In this document: positions 54,219-63,510 of the stretch, one piece after another
How the letters are laid out: each line of letters opens with the position of its first letter
Position numbering within the stretch: position 1 is the first letter of the stretch
Source: Oxalobacteraceae bacterium
Lineage (GTDB): Bacteria; Pseudomonadota; Gammaproteobacteria; Burkholderiales; Burkholderiaceae_D
NCBI GenBank assembly: GCA_027490725.1
Contig: JAIXXN010000040.1
Coordinates: 1 to 64,000, forward strand
Direction: 5' to 3'
DNA length: 64,000 bases
Position numbers and translations under genes: made by a program
Notes under the pieces: model-generated
What the model was told of the DNA's origin: nothing
What the model saw: the letters and a program-made list of their open reading frames with translations, nothing else
The model's database searches: none

Positions 54219-55721
54219 TCAGTTGCTGGTCGATTTCGGCAGCTCCGCGACCAGACGGAGGGAAACAGATAATTCATCCAGCTGGAAGTGCGGCCGCAGG
54301 AAGGACACCGCGCGATACACGCCTGGCCGCCCCGCTACTTCGTGCACCTGCACCGAAGCTTCACGCAGCGGGAACTGGGCCTTCTGCTCCTGACTGGCGC
54401 CATCGTCCAGCAGCACATATTTCATCAGCCAGCGGTTCAGGAAATCCTCGACATTCGAGGCTGCGGCAAAACTGCCGATTTTGTCGCGCATCATCGCCTT
54501 CATATAGTGCGCAATGCGCGACACGGCAAAGATGTACTGCAGTTGCGCAGACAGCACCGCATTGGCGTTGGCGGCTTCGGAGCTATAGCGCCTGGCCTTC
54601 TGCGCGGACTGAGCGCCAAAGAAGGCGGCATACGCCGTGTTCTTGCAATGCACCAGCGAGATGAAACCCAGGTCGCTCAACTCCTTTTCGCGCCGGTCGG
54701 TAATCGCCACCTCGGTAGGACATTTCAGTGCCACTTCGCCCTGATCCGTCTTGAAGGTATGGGTGGGCAGATCATCGACCAGACCACCGCCTTCGACACC
54801 GCGGATTGCCGCACACCAGCCAAAATCGTCAAACGCTTGCGTAAGCCGCGCGCCGAAAGCATAGGCTGCGTTGCACCACAGGTATTTGTGGTGGTCGCTG
54901 CCATCCACATCCTCGACAAAATTGAAACCTTCCACCGTGGTGCCATCCAGCGGATTGAATGGCAGGCGGCCCAGGAAGCGCGGCAGGGTCAGTCCCACAT
55001 AACGGGCATCTTCCGATTCGCGGAAGGCCTTCCATTTGGCGTATTCCACCGTATCGAACAGCTTGGCCAGATCACGCGGTCTGGCCAGATCGCCATAGCT
55101 CTCCAGACCGAACAACTCCGGCGAGGCAGCGCTAATGAAGGGTGCATGGGCAGCGGCCGCCACGTGCGACATCTGCTCGATAAAATACATATCTTCGGGC
55201 TGGCGGGTGATTTCAAAATCACCGATCAGCGCACCGTAAGGCGCACCACCAAAGCTGCCGAATTCTTCTTCGTAGACTTTTTTGAACATGCTGCTCTGGT
55301 CAAACTCCAGCGCACTCTGGAAGTCCTTCACCAGTTCGCGCTTGCTGGCATTGAGCATGCGTACTTTCACGCCCTGCCCCGACGACGCGTTCTGCACCAG
55401 ATAATGCAGGCCGGTCCAGCTCTGCTCGAGCTTTTTAAAAGCCGGGGCATGCATGATGGCGCTCAGCTGGCACGAGATCAGCCGGTCAATTTCGGCCAGC
55501 CGCGCATCCAGCGTGGCCGACAGATTGTTCGATACCACCACCGTGCCATCGAGCACTTGCCGCACCAGCTCCGCGATAATATCTTTGGCACGCTGATGCT
55601 CCACGCCGGACTGTGCCACCTTGCTGCGCTCGACGATCTGGTCGAGCAGGCTCTGGCCGGACTCCGCTCCGGCAGCTGGCAACACCGCATGCTCGGCTAA
55701 CTGTACTGGCAAAGTCGTCAT
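54219..55721 (-). CDS. tssC: T6SS sheath large subunit TssC (VipB)
   Basis: Contractile sheath subunit that pairs with TssB. The 500-residue protein has the EvpB/VipB domain with LDARLAEIDRLISCQLSAIMHAP at the N-terminal region, SWTGLHYLVQN and the LPRFLGRLPF motif near the middle. It starts one base after the tssB stop, implying coupled 1:1 translation. Confidence 0.97.
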   Translation of the reverse strand: MTTLPVQLAEHAVLPAAGAESGQSLLDQIVERSKVAQSGVEHQRAKDIIAELVRQVLDGTVVVSNNLSATLDARLAEIDRLISCQLSAIMHAPAFKKLEQSWTGLHYLVQNASSGQGVKVRMLNASKRELVKDFQSALEFDQSSMFKKVYEEEFGSFGGAPYGALIGDFEITRQPEDMYFIEQMSHVAAAAHAPFISAASPELFGLESYGDLARPRDLAKLFDTVEYAKWKAFRESEDARYVGLTLPRFLGRLPFNPLDGTTVEGFNFVEDVDGSDHHKYLWCNAAYAFGARLTQAFDDFGWCAAIRGVEGGGLVDDLPTHTFKTDQGEVALKCPTEVAITDRREKELSDLGFISLVHCKNTAYAAFFGAQSAQKARRYSSEAANANAVLSAQLQYIFAVSRIAHYMKAMMRDKIGSFAAASNVEDFLNRWLMKYVLLDDGASQEQKAQFPLREASVQVHEVAGRPGVYRAVSFLRPHFQLDELSVSLRLVAELPKSTSN

Positions 55722-55722
55722 C

Positions 55723-56223
55723 TCAGTTCTCCCCTTGCTGTTTCAGGCTGGCCAGCTGGTCGGTGTTGTGCAGCACTTCGTTGAGGATGTCTTCCAGTCT
55801 GTCGTTACCGGCCAGCTTGTTGCGCAGGTCCGCCAGCTTGCAGCGTGCGTCCAGCAGTCTGCTCAGCGGCTCGACCTGCTGTACCAACGACTCGGGCCGG
55901 AAATCGGCCATCGATTTGCAACGCAATGCCACGCTAAAGCTGCTGTCGTCACCCGCCAGCAGGTTCGGCACCTGAAAATCCGCGGCCGGTTCGATCGCGC
56001 CCAGCACCGCGTCGAAGTTGCCACTATCGATGCTGACAAACTGGCGCTCCTTCATGCGCTTCGCTTCCTGCACCGAGTTGCCACCGAAGTCGCCCACCAC
56101 ACCCACCACAAACGGTAATTCCTTGTTCTCCAGCGCATCGCCGAATTCCACGTCATACGTCATCTGCACCCGTGGCGGACGCACCTTGCTTAAACGTTGC
56201 TGCACACTGTCGCGCTTTGCCAT
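55723..56223 (-). CDS. tssB: T6SS sheath small subunit TssB (VipA)
   Basis: Sheath subunit of 166 residues. It starts MAKRDSVQQRLSKVRPPRVQ and has the family motif ELPFVVGVVGDFGG; the C-terminal helix (LADLRNKLAGNDRLEDILNEVL) is the ClpV/sheath contact region. It precedes tssC directly. Confidence 0.97.
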   Translation of the reverse strand: MAKRDSVQQRLSKVRPPRVQMTYDVEFGDALENKELPFVVGVVGDFGGNSVQEAKRMKERQFVSIDSGNFDAVLGAIEPAADFQVPNLLAGDDSSFSVALRCKSMADFRPESLVQQVEPLSRLLDARCKLADLRNKLAGNDRLEDILNEVLHNTDQLASLKQQGEN

Positions 56224-56256
56224 GCCGGCCTCCCGTGTAAATTAGACTGCGATGGT

Positions 56257-56859
56257 TCACTTCAAGCCGCTGAACGGATCGGAACTACTGTTCTGGGTTG
56301 CCGCCTTGGCGCCCGGTGGTGTAGCCGTCGACTTCCTTACCGGCGCACCGCCAGCAAGCGGTTTGCGGGCCGGATTATTCAGCGGCGGCACCAGCACCTC
56401 CTCGCCCAGACTGGTACGCAGCAATTTGGCCAGTTCCGACGCTTCGGAACGCAGCGAGCCATTCAGATTGTTTTGCTGGCTCAGATCAGCCAGCGCCCTG
56501 GTGGACAGGCGCAAGCCACTCACCGCCACGATGCTGTTAGCGAGTTTGTCGGCCGGATCACGCTGCAAACCTTCCAGCGCGTAGATGATCGCCTCGCCAT
56601 AGCTGGCGCGATCGAACTTGAGCTGCGCGAGACGTAGCCACGGGGTCTTGTCGGCCGGGTAGGCACTGGCAGTGCTCTTGAGCATTTGCTGGGCCGCATC
56701 GCCCTGCCCTGCCGCGAGCGCCGTATCGGCATCGGCCATGGCCCGTTCCAGCGTCGCGGCCTGCAGTTTTTCGCTGCGTACCGTACTGCCATCGGTAACG
56801 CAGGCGGAGAGTAGAGCGGCTGTCGCAATGCCAGGCAGCCAGATACGCAAGATCGACAT
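56257..56859 (-). CDS. T6SS-associated TPR-like lipoprotein
   Basis: Predicted outer-membrane lipoprotein of 200 residues. The signal ends with the lipobox LLSAC (Cys20). The mature part is helical with TPR-like repeats (ALAAGQGDAAQQMLKSTAS, YGEAIIYALEGLQRDPADK) and ends in a Pro/Ala-rich tail. It is not TssJ, which is a beta-sandwich. The start at 56859 has AGGA upstream; a TTG two codons earlier is less likely. It is the first gene of the tssB-side operon and divergent from tssL. Confidence 0.8.
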   Translation of the reverse strand: MSILRIWLPGIATAALLSACVTDGSTVRSEKLQAATLERAMADADTALAAGQGDAAQQMLKSTASAYPADKTPWLRLAQLKFDRASYGEAIIYALEGLQRDPADKLANSIVAVSGLRLSTRALADLSQQNNLNGSLRSEASELAKLLRTSLGEEVLVPPLNNPARKPLAGGAPVRKSTATPPGAKAATQNSSSDPFSGLK

Positions 56860-56923
56860 GGGCAATTCCTTTCGCGCAGTGGTACGGGGAGGAAGCCATT
56901 ATTCCTCAATGCTTCAGCGATCT

Positions 56924-56975
56924 ATTGCGCTGGCACAAGCGATTGCGCCCAGGGGATTTGATTGCGCCCGCGCAA
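56924..56975. promoter_or_regulatory. ATTGCGC repeats and palindrome between divergent T6SS units
   Basis: ATTGCGC occurs at 56924, 56942 and 56961, spaced 18-19 bp, and the last copy is part of the perfect palindrome TTGCGC-CC-GCGCAA (56962-56975). The array lies in the 210-bp region between the lipoprotein gene and tssL and looks like a multi-site operator for an unknown regulator. Confidence 0.55.
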
Positions 56976-57025
56976 GTTCAACCCGGGCGCGATTGGTTTT
57001 AATGCTGATTCGAACTGGAGGAACT

Positions 57026-57073
57026 ATGCAAGCCGACATCCCGATCAGCGCTGCCAGCGCGTGTGCAGCATGA
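57026..57073 (+). CDS. 15-codon upstream reading frame coupled to tssL
   Basis: An ATG with a near-perfect ribosome site (GGAGGAACT) opens a 15-residue frame, MQADIPISAASACAA, whose TGA overlaps the tssL start as ATGA. tssL itself has no recognisable ribosome site. The small frame probably delivers ribosomes to tssL; whether the peptide has a role is unknown. A frameshifted true tssL N-terminus is a less likely alternative. Confidence 0.6.
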   Translation: MQADIPISAASACAA

Positions 57074-57852
57074 GCGCCGCAATAGAACGGCGCGCCATTC
57101 CCACGCTGATGGGCGGCCAGCGCCGCCAGCAGCAGCCGGGCTACGGCCAGTTGCGCACCCTGGTCGATCTGCTTGGCGACGGCTTCTACCTGCTCTTCAT
57201 GCTGCGCAACGGCAGCACGCCGCCCGAGGCCGCGCCGTTTTTCGACAGCATCAGTGCCTATCTGGCCGGCTTCGACCGCGATGCACGCCAGTTGCAGGCG
57301 CGCGGGGAAGATATCGATGCTGCCAAATATGCGTTCTGCGCGGCCCTCGACGAAATCATCCTGTCCTCCTCCTTCGCGTTGCGTACCGCATGGGAACGGC
57401 GTCCATTGCAGCTGGCGATCTTTGGCGACCAGCTGGCCGGCGAACACTTCTTCGACCGGCTGGAAGCCTTGCGCGGCGGCGGCGCGGCACGGCTACCCGC
57501 CTTGCAGGTGTTCCAGATGTGCCTGCTAATCGGCTTCAAAGGGCGCTATGCACTGGAGGGACAGGACCGGCTGGCCAGTCTGATCGCACGGCTGGGCGAA
57601 GAAATCGCCGCCATGCAGGGCAAACCGAAAGGCTTCGCGCCCCAGGCCGGCCGGCCCGACCAGATCGTCAACAAGCTGCGCAGCCATACGCCGATCTGGG
57701 CTGCCTGCGCCATCTTCGCGCTGGTCGGGCTGAGCACCTTCACGTGGCTCTCGACATCACTGACCCACGACACCCGCGCCACACTGGCGGCCTACCACGA
57801 TCTGGTGCGGCTGCCGCCTCGCCCTGTAACTATCACCATCACCCTGCCCTGA
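57070..57852 (+). CDS. tssL: T6SS membrane protein TssL (DotU/IcmH)
   Basis: Inner-membrane component of the TssJLM complex, 260 residues. The cytoplasmic DotU domain has LVDLLGDGFYLLFMLRNG, YAFCAALDEIILSS, GEHFFDRLEAL and FQMCLLIGFKGRYAL, and one C-terminal membrane helix (TPIWAACAIFALVGLSTFTW, about 215-235). There is no peptidoglycan-binding extension; the separate OmpA-like gene next to it may supply that function. It is the only plus-strand gene of the visible T6SS locus. Confidence 0.93.
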   Translation: MSAAIERRAIPTLMGGQRRQQQPGYGQLRTLVDLLGDGFYLLFMLRNGSTPPEAAPFFDSISAYLAGFDRDARQLQARGEDIDAAKYAFCAALDEIILSSSFALRTAWERRPLQLAIFGDQLAGEHFFDRLEALRGGGAARLPALQVFQMCLLIGFKGRYALEGQDRLASLIARLGEEIAAMQGKPKGFAPQAGRPDQIVNKLRSHTPIWAACAIFALVGLSTFTWLSTSLTHDTRATLAAYHDLVRLPPRPVTITITLP

Positions 57853-57870
57853 AGCGGGGTTTGCCAGGGC

Positions 57871-58683
57871 TTACTGCGCCACGCGGAACTCGATGCGTCG
57901 ATTCCGCGCGCGCCCATCGGCACTGGCGTTTTCCGCGACCGGCCGGTCTGGCCCCTGCCCCGACACCAGCACCTGCGCCAGCGGTATGCCCTGCCCGGCC
58001 AGATAGCTGCGCACCGCTTCGGCCCGCGCCAGGCTCAGGGCCAGATTGCGTTCGCGTACACCGGTGTTGTCGGTGTGACCAATCACCTCGACTTTTTTGC
58101 CATGCACCTTCAGGAGTGCAGCCGCCATCTCATCGAGGATGCTTTTGCCGGATGGCGCCAGTGTTGCCTTGCCGCTGTCGAATTCGATAATGCGCCGTGC
58201 CAGCGTGCTATCGAGCAGATTCTGTTCGGCGCCACTGACCCGCAAGCCATTGTTGACGGTGTAGCTGGCATTCAGGCTACTCGCCATCTCGCTGGCGAGC
58301 TGCTGGCGCTGCGCCTCGTTAGCCACCTCGCCACGCACACTGACGCTGCTCCCTTCGATTTTCAATTCGCCCCTGGTAATCAGCTTCAGATTGGGCTGGA
58401 GCAGCTTCTGCACGTAGGCATTCCAGTTCGGCGGCACCGCCACCGGCGCGATCGTCAGCTGATCGACGACCCGCTCGACGCCATACAATTCACGCAGGCG
58501 CGCCAGTAGCGCAGCCTTGCTGGCTTCGTCCGGCAGTGCGCCATTGACCACGATCTGGCCCGGCCGGGGACTAGGCGGCGCGGGCACCTGCGCCATGCTG
58601 CTAGTGGTTACACTTAACCAAGCAGCTAGCACCGGCATTAGCCTAGGGCACAGCAAAACCAGCCCGAACGAGCGCATCGACAT
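57871..58683 (-). CDS. OmpA-family peptidoglycan-binding protein of the T6SS
   Basis: Exported 270-residue protein with a signal-like N-terminus, a BON-like middle region (VNGALPDEASKAALLARLRELY, SSVSVRGEVANEAQRQQLAS) and a C-terminal OmpA domain (IIEFDSGKATLAPSGKSIL, VIGHTDNTGVRERNLALSLARA, RARNRRIEFRV). AAGGAG sits 7 nt before the ATG at 58683. It follows tagF in the tssM-tagF run and converges on tssL. It probably anchors the secretion apparatus to the wall, as TagN-like proteins do. Confidence 0.88.
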   Translation of the reverse strand: MSMRSFGLVLLCPRLMPVLAAWLSVTTSSMAQVPAPPSPRPGQIVVNGALPDEASKAALLARLRELYGVERVVDQLTIAPVAVPPNWNAYVQKLLQPNLKLITRGELKIEGSSVSVRGEVANEAQRQQLASEMASSLNASYTVNNGLRVSGAEQNLLDSTLARRIIEFDSGKATLAPSGKSILDEMAAALLKVHGKKVEVIGHTDNTGVRERNLALSLARAEAVRSYLAGQGIPLAQVLVSGQGPDRPVAENASADGRARNRRIEFRVAQ

Positions 58684-58696
58684 GACAGAACTCCTT

Positions 58697-59674
58697 TTAG
58701 CGAAAGGTCTCGTGAAATAAGGCGACGGCAGAGCGCAGCGACAACTGCCCCTGATCCAGATAGGCGGAAAGTTTCTGCACATCGGTATCGCCTTCGATCA
58801 GCTCATCGACCCAGCCCGTATAGTCAAAGCTGATCTGTTGTTCGACAGCGCATTGCGGATCTATGATGGCTTGCAGAGTCTCGGGTGCGGCACCGCCAAA
58901 GCCCAGCACCAACACGCAACGCGCGCGCTGCTCGCCGAGAAACAGACAGAGCTCGAAGTCGAGCGCATCAATGAGCGGCGCAATCAGCGCCAGCCAGAAG
59001 GCAGCGACCAGATAGCGCTGCGTCGCGCTACGCGGCAAGGGCAGCACCAGACTTTTATCGAGGTGTTCGGCGCCACTGCGGCGCACCGGCTGCAGCAACA
59101 GCCCGAGTGCCAGTATCAGCTGGCGTACATGTGCGCTGTCCAGCAATTGCGCCAGCGTCGCGATACTGTACTGTTCTAGAAACGCTGCAAAGCACTGGCG
59201 CTGCGCTTCGGATTGGCCATGAATTTCTACCGTCGCGGCGGCAAGCAGTTGTAACGGCAATGCCGGGTCAGCCGCGCCGCAGGCGCTAGTCGTCAGCGGC
59301 GCCAGCGTATCCCACAGCGGCGCCAGCAGCACCGGACTCAATGCCAGAAAGCTGTGCGGCTCGTCAACCTCGATCACGCTCACGGACAGAAATGGAAAGC
59401 GCCGCTGGGACAAATCGCAGCTGGCACGCAGCTGTCCGGCGATGGCGCGTTTGCTGCGCGTGCCGAGGAAGGCAAAATTGAACGGCAACAGCGCATCGTA
59501 ATGCAGCTTCCAGCGCGGGTCGGCGCTGAGTAGATTCATCACCTCGACCAGCCAGGCATCGAGTAAATTCACCAGCAGCGGATTGTCGGCCACCTTGATG
59601 AAGTCCGCGCGGGTCGGCAGCTTGCCGAAGTAGCCCACCCGGGCTAGTCGCGCAGGCGACGCAGCGCGCGTCAT
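58697..59674 (-). CDS. tagF: T6SS-associated protein TagF
   Basis: TagF (DUF2094) family, 325 residues, with the N-terminal signature RVGYFGKLPTRADFIK and RRFPFLSVSVIE. In Pseudomonas TagF is a posttranslational repressor of T6SS assembly. No TagF-PppA fusion is present and no PpkA/PppA genes are in the window. Its start overlaps the tssM stop by 4 bp. Confidence 0.92.
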   Translation of the reverse strand: MTRAASPARLARVGYFGKLPTRADFIKVADNPLLVNLLDAWLVEVMNLLSADPRWKLHYDALLPFNFAFLGTRSKRAIAGQLRASCDLSQRRFPFLSVSVIEVDEPHSFLALSPVLLAPLWDTLAPLTTSACGAADPALPLQLLAAATVEIHGQSEAQRQCFAAFLEQYSIATLAQLLDSAHVRQLILALGLLLQPVRRSGAEHLDKSLVLPLPRSATQRYLVAAFWLALIAPLIDALDFELCLFLGEQRARCVLVLGFGGAAPETLQAIIDPQCAVEQQISFDYTGWVDELIEGDTDVQKLSAYLDQGQLSLRSAVALFHETFR

Positions 59675-62600
59675 GAAGCACCGCCGACAATGGTTTCCGG
59701 CAGTTGCAAGCCGCGCAGACCGGTTTCCCTGGGCGCTGGCGGCGCACTCTCGGGACTACTGATAATTTTCAGCGCTACGGGAATGGTCAGCGCACCGATG
59801 CTCCAGCGCAGCTCGAACACACCAGCTTCCCGTTTCTGTTTGCTGGCCGCTTCGATCATGCGCTTCAGCCCCGTCTGGCCGACTTCCTTGAACACCTCGA
59901 TGCTGCGGCCATCGATTGCCACCGCGGTGATGCGCGCCCCCGCTACGCCCTGTGGCGCCGGATGCACCAGATTTGCCCATTGCGGCGCAGTGTTCCGGTA
60001 GCGCAGTTGCTGACCATCGATATCGATCGTGTATTCCATTACCCCCGTCGCGGGCATGGGCTGCAACTGGAACACGGTTTGCGCAGCCGCCGCCTCGCTG
60101 GTGGCGGCTGCCGTGCCCGGTGCTGCGACCCAGCCGGCAAACCGTGCGCCCATCGCCGGCGATAGATGGATGCCCATATCGGCCCAGGTACGTGGTGCCA
60201 GCTGATCGCCGCGCCGCAGCACCAGCGCGCCCATAGCGCTGCTACTGAATTTGGCGATCGCCCCCTCCGGACCGAACAGGCGCGCAATCTCCGCATCGCC
60301 GGCCACCACCCGCGCCGTCGGTGTGAACGGTACTTTATCGGCTAGCGTCTGACGGAACGGTTCGACCACCTGCAGCAGCCAGGTCTTGTTGATTTCCGCC
60401 TCCACCGGTGCCACCAGCACGGCAAAGGTCTGTATCAGCGGACGCACCAGAATCGGTCGCAGTGCCTGTTTCTGCGCGTCGCTCATCCCCGTCAGCATCT
60501 GCTCGTCGACCAGACGCAGGGCATCGGCCAGTTCCGAGCCGCTGCCTTCCAGTGTCTGCTGCATCAGTTGACGCGCTCCGGGGCCGGGATCGCCCTGGTT
60601 TTTGAGTTGATTGAGGCGTCCGCGCAGCCGTGACAAGGCCTCCATGTAGGCCCGCATCAGCGAGGCGTCCTTATCACCACGCCGCAGCAGCCGCGCCACA
60701 CCGGAGAATTCGCGCCCGATCGCGCCCAGTGGGCGCTCGCCCGGGGTGAGTTCAGGCGGCAAATTCATATTGACCTGCGCGGGTGCACGGCGCAGCACGA
60801 CATACTTAAACCAGTTCAGCAAGCCCGATTGCGCTTCCCGCATCTGCGCAGTCGATAAGACCGGATTGTCCCAGCTGGTCTGCTGCTCTATCGCTGTCAG
60901 CAATTTGAGCAGTGGCGAGGATAGCGGATCACCGAGCCGGTTCATCGCCGTCACGGCAGCATCGAAGCCATTCAGCGGCGCGATGCTTACGCCCTGCAGA
61001 AACTTGTGCCACTCGCGCGCATAATCGGCCCGGTAAAGATCGCTCAGTCCCTTCTGGATCTGCTCCGGGCTACCCTCCAGCGTCAGGTCATCGCGCCTCG
61101 CCGTCTTCAGCACCCAGTCAGCGCTTTGCAGATCGTGGGTGGCTGCTTCACGCAGTGCTGGCTGGATGAATTTTTCCCATGCTTCGCGGCTGTAGGCACC
61201 GTTCACCACGTGGCTACCCGTGACCAGCGACTGATCGGTCTCCCCGACCAGTCGCGCAACCGTCAGCGCGGGATAGCGGGTATTGGCACGCGCACGAATC
61301 TCGGCATACACCCGCTCGCGAGCAGGCATACCGCGCACCACCCGGCGCAGATTTTCCCGCGCCTGATCGACCAGCGCCAGCTTCGCTTCGATGCGCGGCC
61401 ATGCCGGATCACCGAGCTGCGCGAGGTAAAAAGTCATCAGACGTTCGCCGCTACGGATCATCTGCTCGCGCGTCATGTTGCCACGATGGCTCTCCAGCCA
61501 GCCGCGCCAGTAGCGGGTTAACTGATCATTCAGGTGGCCCGCTTCAGCGTGCGCCGGGTCGACCAGCATCAGATAGCTCTTTAGCGCATTATAGGCATCG
61601 TCTACATTGGTCGCCGAGGCATCCTGAAACTGTCGCCCGGCAGCGACAGTTGCCGCGGGTGGCGTTGCCACCGGTGCGGCAGGCGCTACCACAGCTGGCA
61701 ATTGCAGCTGATCCGCATGCGCATTCATCTCGGCCAGCAGCGCCTCCAGATTCGCCACCACCGGCATCAGCATCACCTGCCGTACCCCGGCAAAATATTC
61801 CTCGCGCAGCTTGGCCTCCAGCGCCTCGCCCTGATACAGTCCGAAACGCAATGTCCATGGGCGGTCCAGCCGATAGCGTTCCAGCTGTTCGATCCGGTCC
61901 TGCAAAATCTCCAGTGCTTCCAGCCGCACTTGCAGGTCGAGCCGTTTCTCCTGCAGCCGGATCACCTTATCCAGATCGGCCTGCACCTGAATCACTAGCT
62001 GGCGATTGGCCAGATACGACCAGCTCCAACCACCCAGCGCCGCACCTAGCAGCAAAGCGGCAGCGAAAAAGCCGCCCAGCATCAGGCGTCTGCGCTGCCG
62101 GCTGGCGTAATGGGTCACCAGATCTTTGTCGGCAAAGATCACCTGACGGAATAACTGCTGCAGAAAGAAGCCGGCCTGTCCGGCCTGCGGCGCTGGAGGC
62201 GCAGCGCTGCCGCTCAGCGCAAAACGCTGGGTCAGACGCTGCTCCTGCGCGCTATCGGTACCACCCTCCTGCAAGGCGCTGGTGAAGTAATAGCCGCGAA
62301 ACACCGGCTTGAACTGGAAAGGGTTTTCCTCGAACAGCGTGGCGAGGAAGGCACGTAACGGCGCACGGAGGGTGGCAAATTCCTGCGGAAAGGTGAACAC
62401 CCCGGGCGCCATCCGGTCGCGCCGCTGCTGGCTCATGTTCGCCACACTCAGGTCTTTCAGACCGGCGCACAATTCATCGAAGCTGTGATCGAAGAACGCC
62501 ATAATCTGCTGGCCTGACGTGCGTTTGTAAGCCATGGTGGCGCCCCACACCCGCTCACGCTCGCCCCGTTCGGCGCCGGCAAAAAACTCGCTAAAGCCGG

Positions 62601-63474
62601 CAATCAGATCCGCCTTGGTGAACACCACATACACCGGCGCAAACACTTGCAGGTGCTCGATCAGATCCTGTACCCGCTGGCGCAAACTGCGCGCCAGTTG
62701 CAGGGCCACCTCCGGCGTCGCGCTGCGCAGTTCCGCGATGCTGACCGCAATCAGCATCCCGTTGATCGGCGCGCGATGGCGATGCTTGCGCAGCAAATCG
62801 AGAAAACCATACCACTCGGGACGATGCTCCTCCTGCACCGCATAGCGCCCCGCTGTATCGAGCAATATGCCTTCGGTTGTAAAGAACCAGTCGCAGTGAC
62901 GCGTACCGCCCACGCCCTGCAGCACTTTGCCGTCAGCGAACGGAAACTGCAAACCCGAATTCGTGATCGCGCTACTTTTGCCCGCCGCCGGATTACCGAT
63001 CACCATATACCAGGGCAGTTCGTACAACGCACGATGTCCCGCCACGGCGCCCAGTTTGGACTGACGCAGGGTCGCAATCGCCTTCAGCAAAGCCTCGCGG
63101 ATCTGCTTCACCTCCGCACCGGTCTGCTCACGCGAGAGCGCTTCCTGCCCCTGGCCCGCTGCACCGATGGCCTGCTCCAGATTTTCCACGTCACTCTTGG
63201 TGCGGCGCCGTCGCCAGAAATAGACGGCGATCGCCAGCACCAGCAGTAGCAGCGTCGCCAGCAAAGCCCAGTCCAGCGAAATGTTCAGCATATCGGCAGC
63301 AAGGAAGAACAGTGCGACCGTCGCTACCAGGCCGATCAGGCTCAGGGGCTGTTTCAAGTTGCTGGGTTCGGTGATCAAGTACCAAAGTCGTCGCATCATG
63401 GGATTGGCCGGCAGAAAAGATTGCGCCACTGCAGCAGGCGGACCGGCCAATGTTGCCACCAGCGATGCCAGCAT
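59671..63474 (-). CDS. tssM: T6SS inner-membrane protein TssM (IcmF)
   Basis: Large core membrane component that spans from the cytoplasm to the outer-membrane lipoprotein TssJ, 1267 residues. Two helices (about 43-60 and 66-87) precede the cytoplasmic domain with Walker A GNPAAGKS (160-167); a third helix lies near 475-495, followed by the long periplasmic IcmF-related region. The nucleotide site is therefore intact. The ATG at 63474 has no good ribosome site; ATGs at residues 26-27 are alternatives. Confidence 0.95.
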   Translation of the reverse strand: MLASLVATLAGPPAAVAQSFLPANPMMRRLWYLITEPSNLKQPLSLIGLVATVALFFLAADMLNISLDWALLATLLLLVLAIAVYFWRRRRTKSDVENLEQAIGAAGQGQEALSREQTGAEVKQIREALLKAIATLRQSKLGAVAGHRALYELPWYMVIGNPAAGKSSAITNSGLQFPFADGKVLQGVGGTRHCDWFFTTEGILLDTAGRYAVQEEHRPEWYGFLDLLRKHRHRAPINGMLIAVSIAELRSATPEVALQLARSLRQRVQDLIEHLQVFAPVYVVFTKADLIAGFSEFFAGAERGERERVWGATMAYKRTSGQQIMAFFDHSFDELCAGLKDLSVANMSQQRRDRMAPGVFTFPQEFATLRAPLRAFLATLFEENPFQFKPVFRGYYFTSALQEGGTDSAQEQRLTQRFALSGSAAPPAPQAGQAGFFLQQLFRQVIFADKDLVTHYASRQRRRLMLGGFFAAALLLGAALGGWSWSYLANRQLVIQVQADLDKVIRLQEKRLDLQVRLEALEILQDRIEQLERYRLDRPWTLRFGLYQGEALEAKLREEYFAGVRQVMLMPVVANLEALLAEMNAHADQLQLPAVVAPAAPVATPPAATVAAGRQFQDASATNVDDAYNALKSYLMLVDPAHAEAGHLNDQLTRYWRGWLESHRGNMTREQMIRSGERLMTFYLAQLGDPAWPRIEAKLALVDQARENLRRVVRGMPARERVYAEIRARANTRYPALTVARLVGETDQSLVTGSHVVNGAYSREAWEKFIQPALREAATHDLQSADWVLKTARRDDLTLEGSPEQIQKGLSDLYRADYAREWHKFLQGVSIAPLNGFDAAVTAMNRLGDPLSSPLLKLLTAIEQQTSWDNPVLSTAQMREAQSGLLNWFKYVVLRRAPAQVNMNLPPELTPGERPLGAIGREFSGVARLLRRGDKDASLMRAYMEALSRLRGRLNQLKNQGDPGPGARQLMQQTLEGSGSELADALRLVDEQMLTGMSDAQKQALRPILVRPLIQTFAVLVAPVEAEINKTWLLQVVEPFRQTLADKVPFTPTARVVAGDAEIARLFGPEGAIAKFSSSAMGALVLRRGDQLAPRTWADMGIHLSPAMGARFAGWVAAPGTAAATSEAAAAQTVFQLQPMPATGVMEYTIDIDGQQLRYRNTAPQWANLVHPAPQGVAGARITAVAIDGRSIEVFKEVGQTGLKRMIEAASKQKREAGVFELRWSIGALTIPVALKIISSPESAPPAPRETGLRGLQLPETIVGGAS

Positions 63475-63510
63475 TTTTTGCGACAGGACAATGATTGACC
63501 AGCATCATCC

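Noticed and set aside
56931..56948. A sigma-54-like TGGCAC...TTGC element before tssL
   Set aside because: The GG-to-GC spacing is 11 nt instead of the strict 10, and the TTGC is better explained as one of the ATTGCGC repeats.
57063..58190. A 375-codon plus-strand frame
   Set aside because: It overlaps tssL in another frame and then the OmpA-like gene; the Arg/Ala/Pro-rich translation has no family features.
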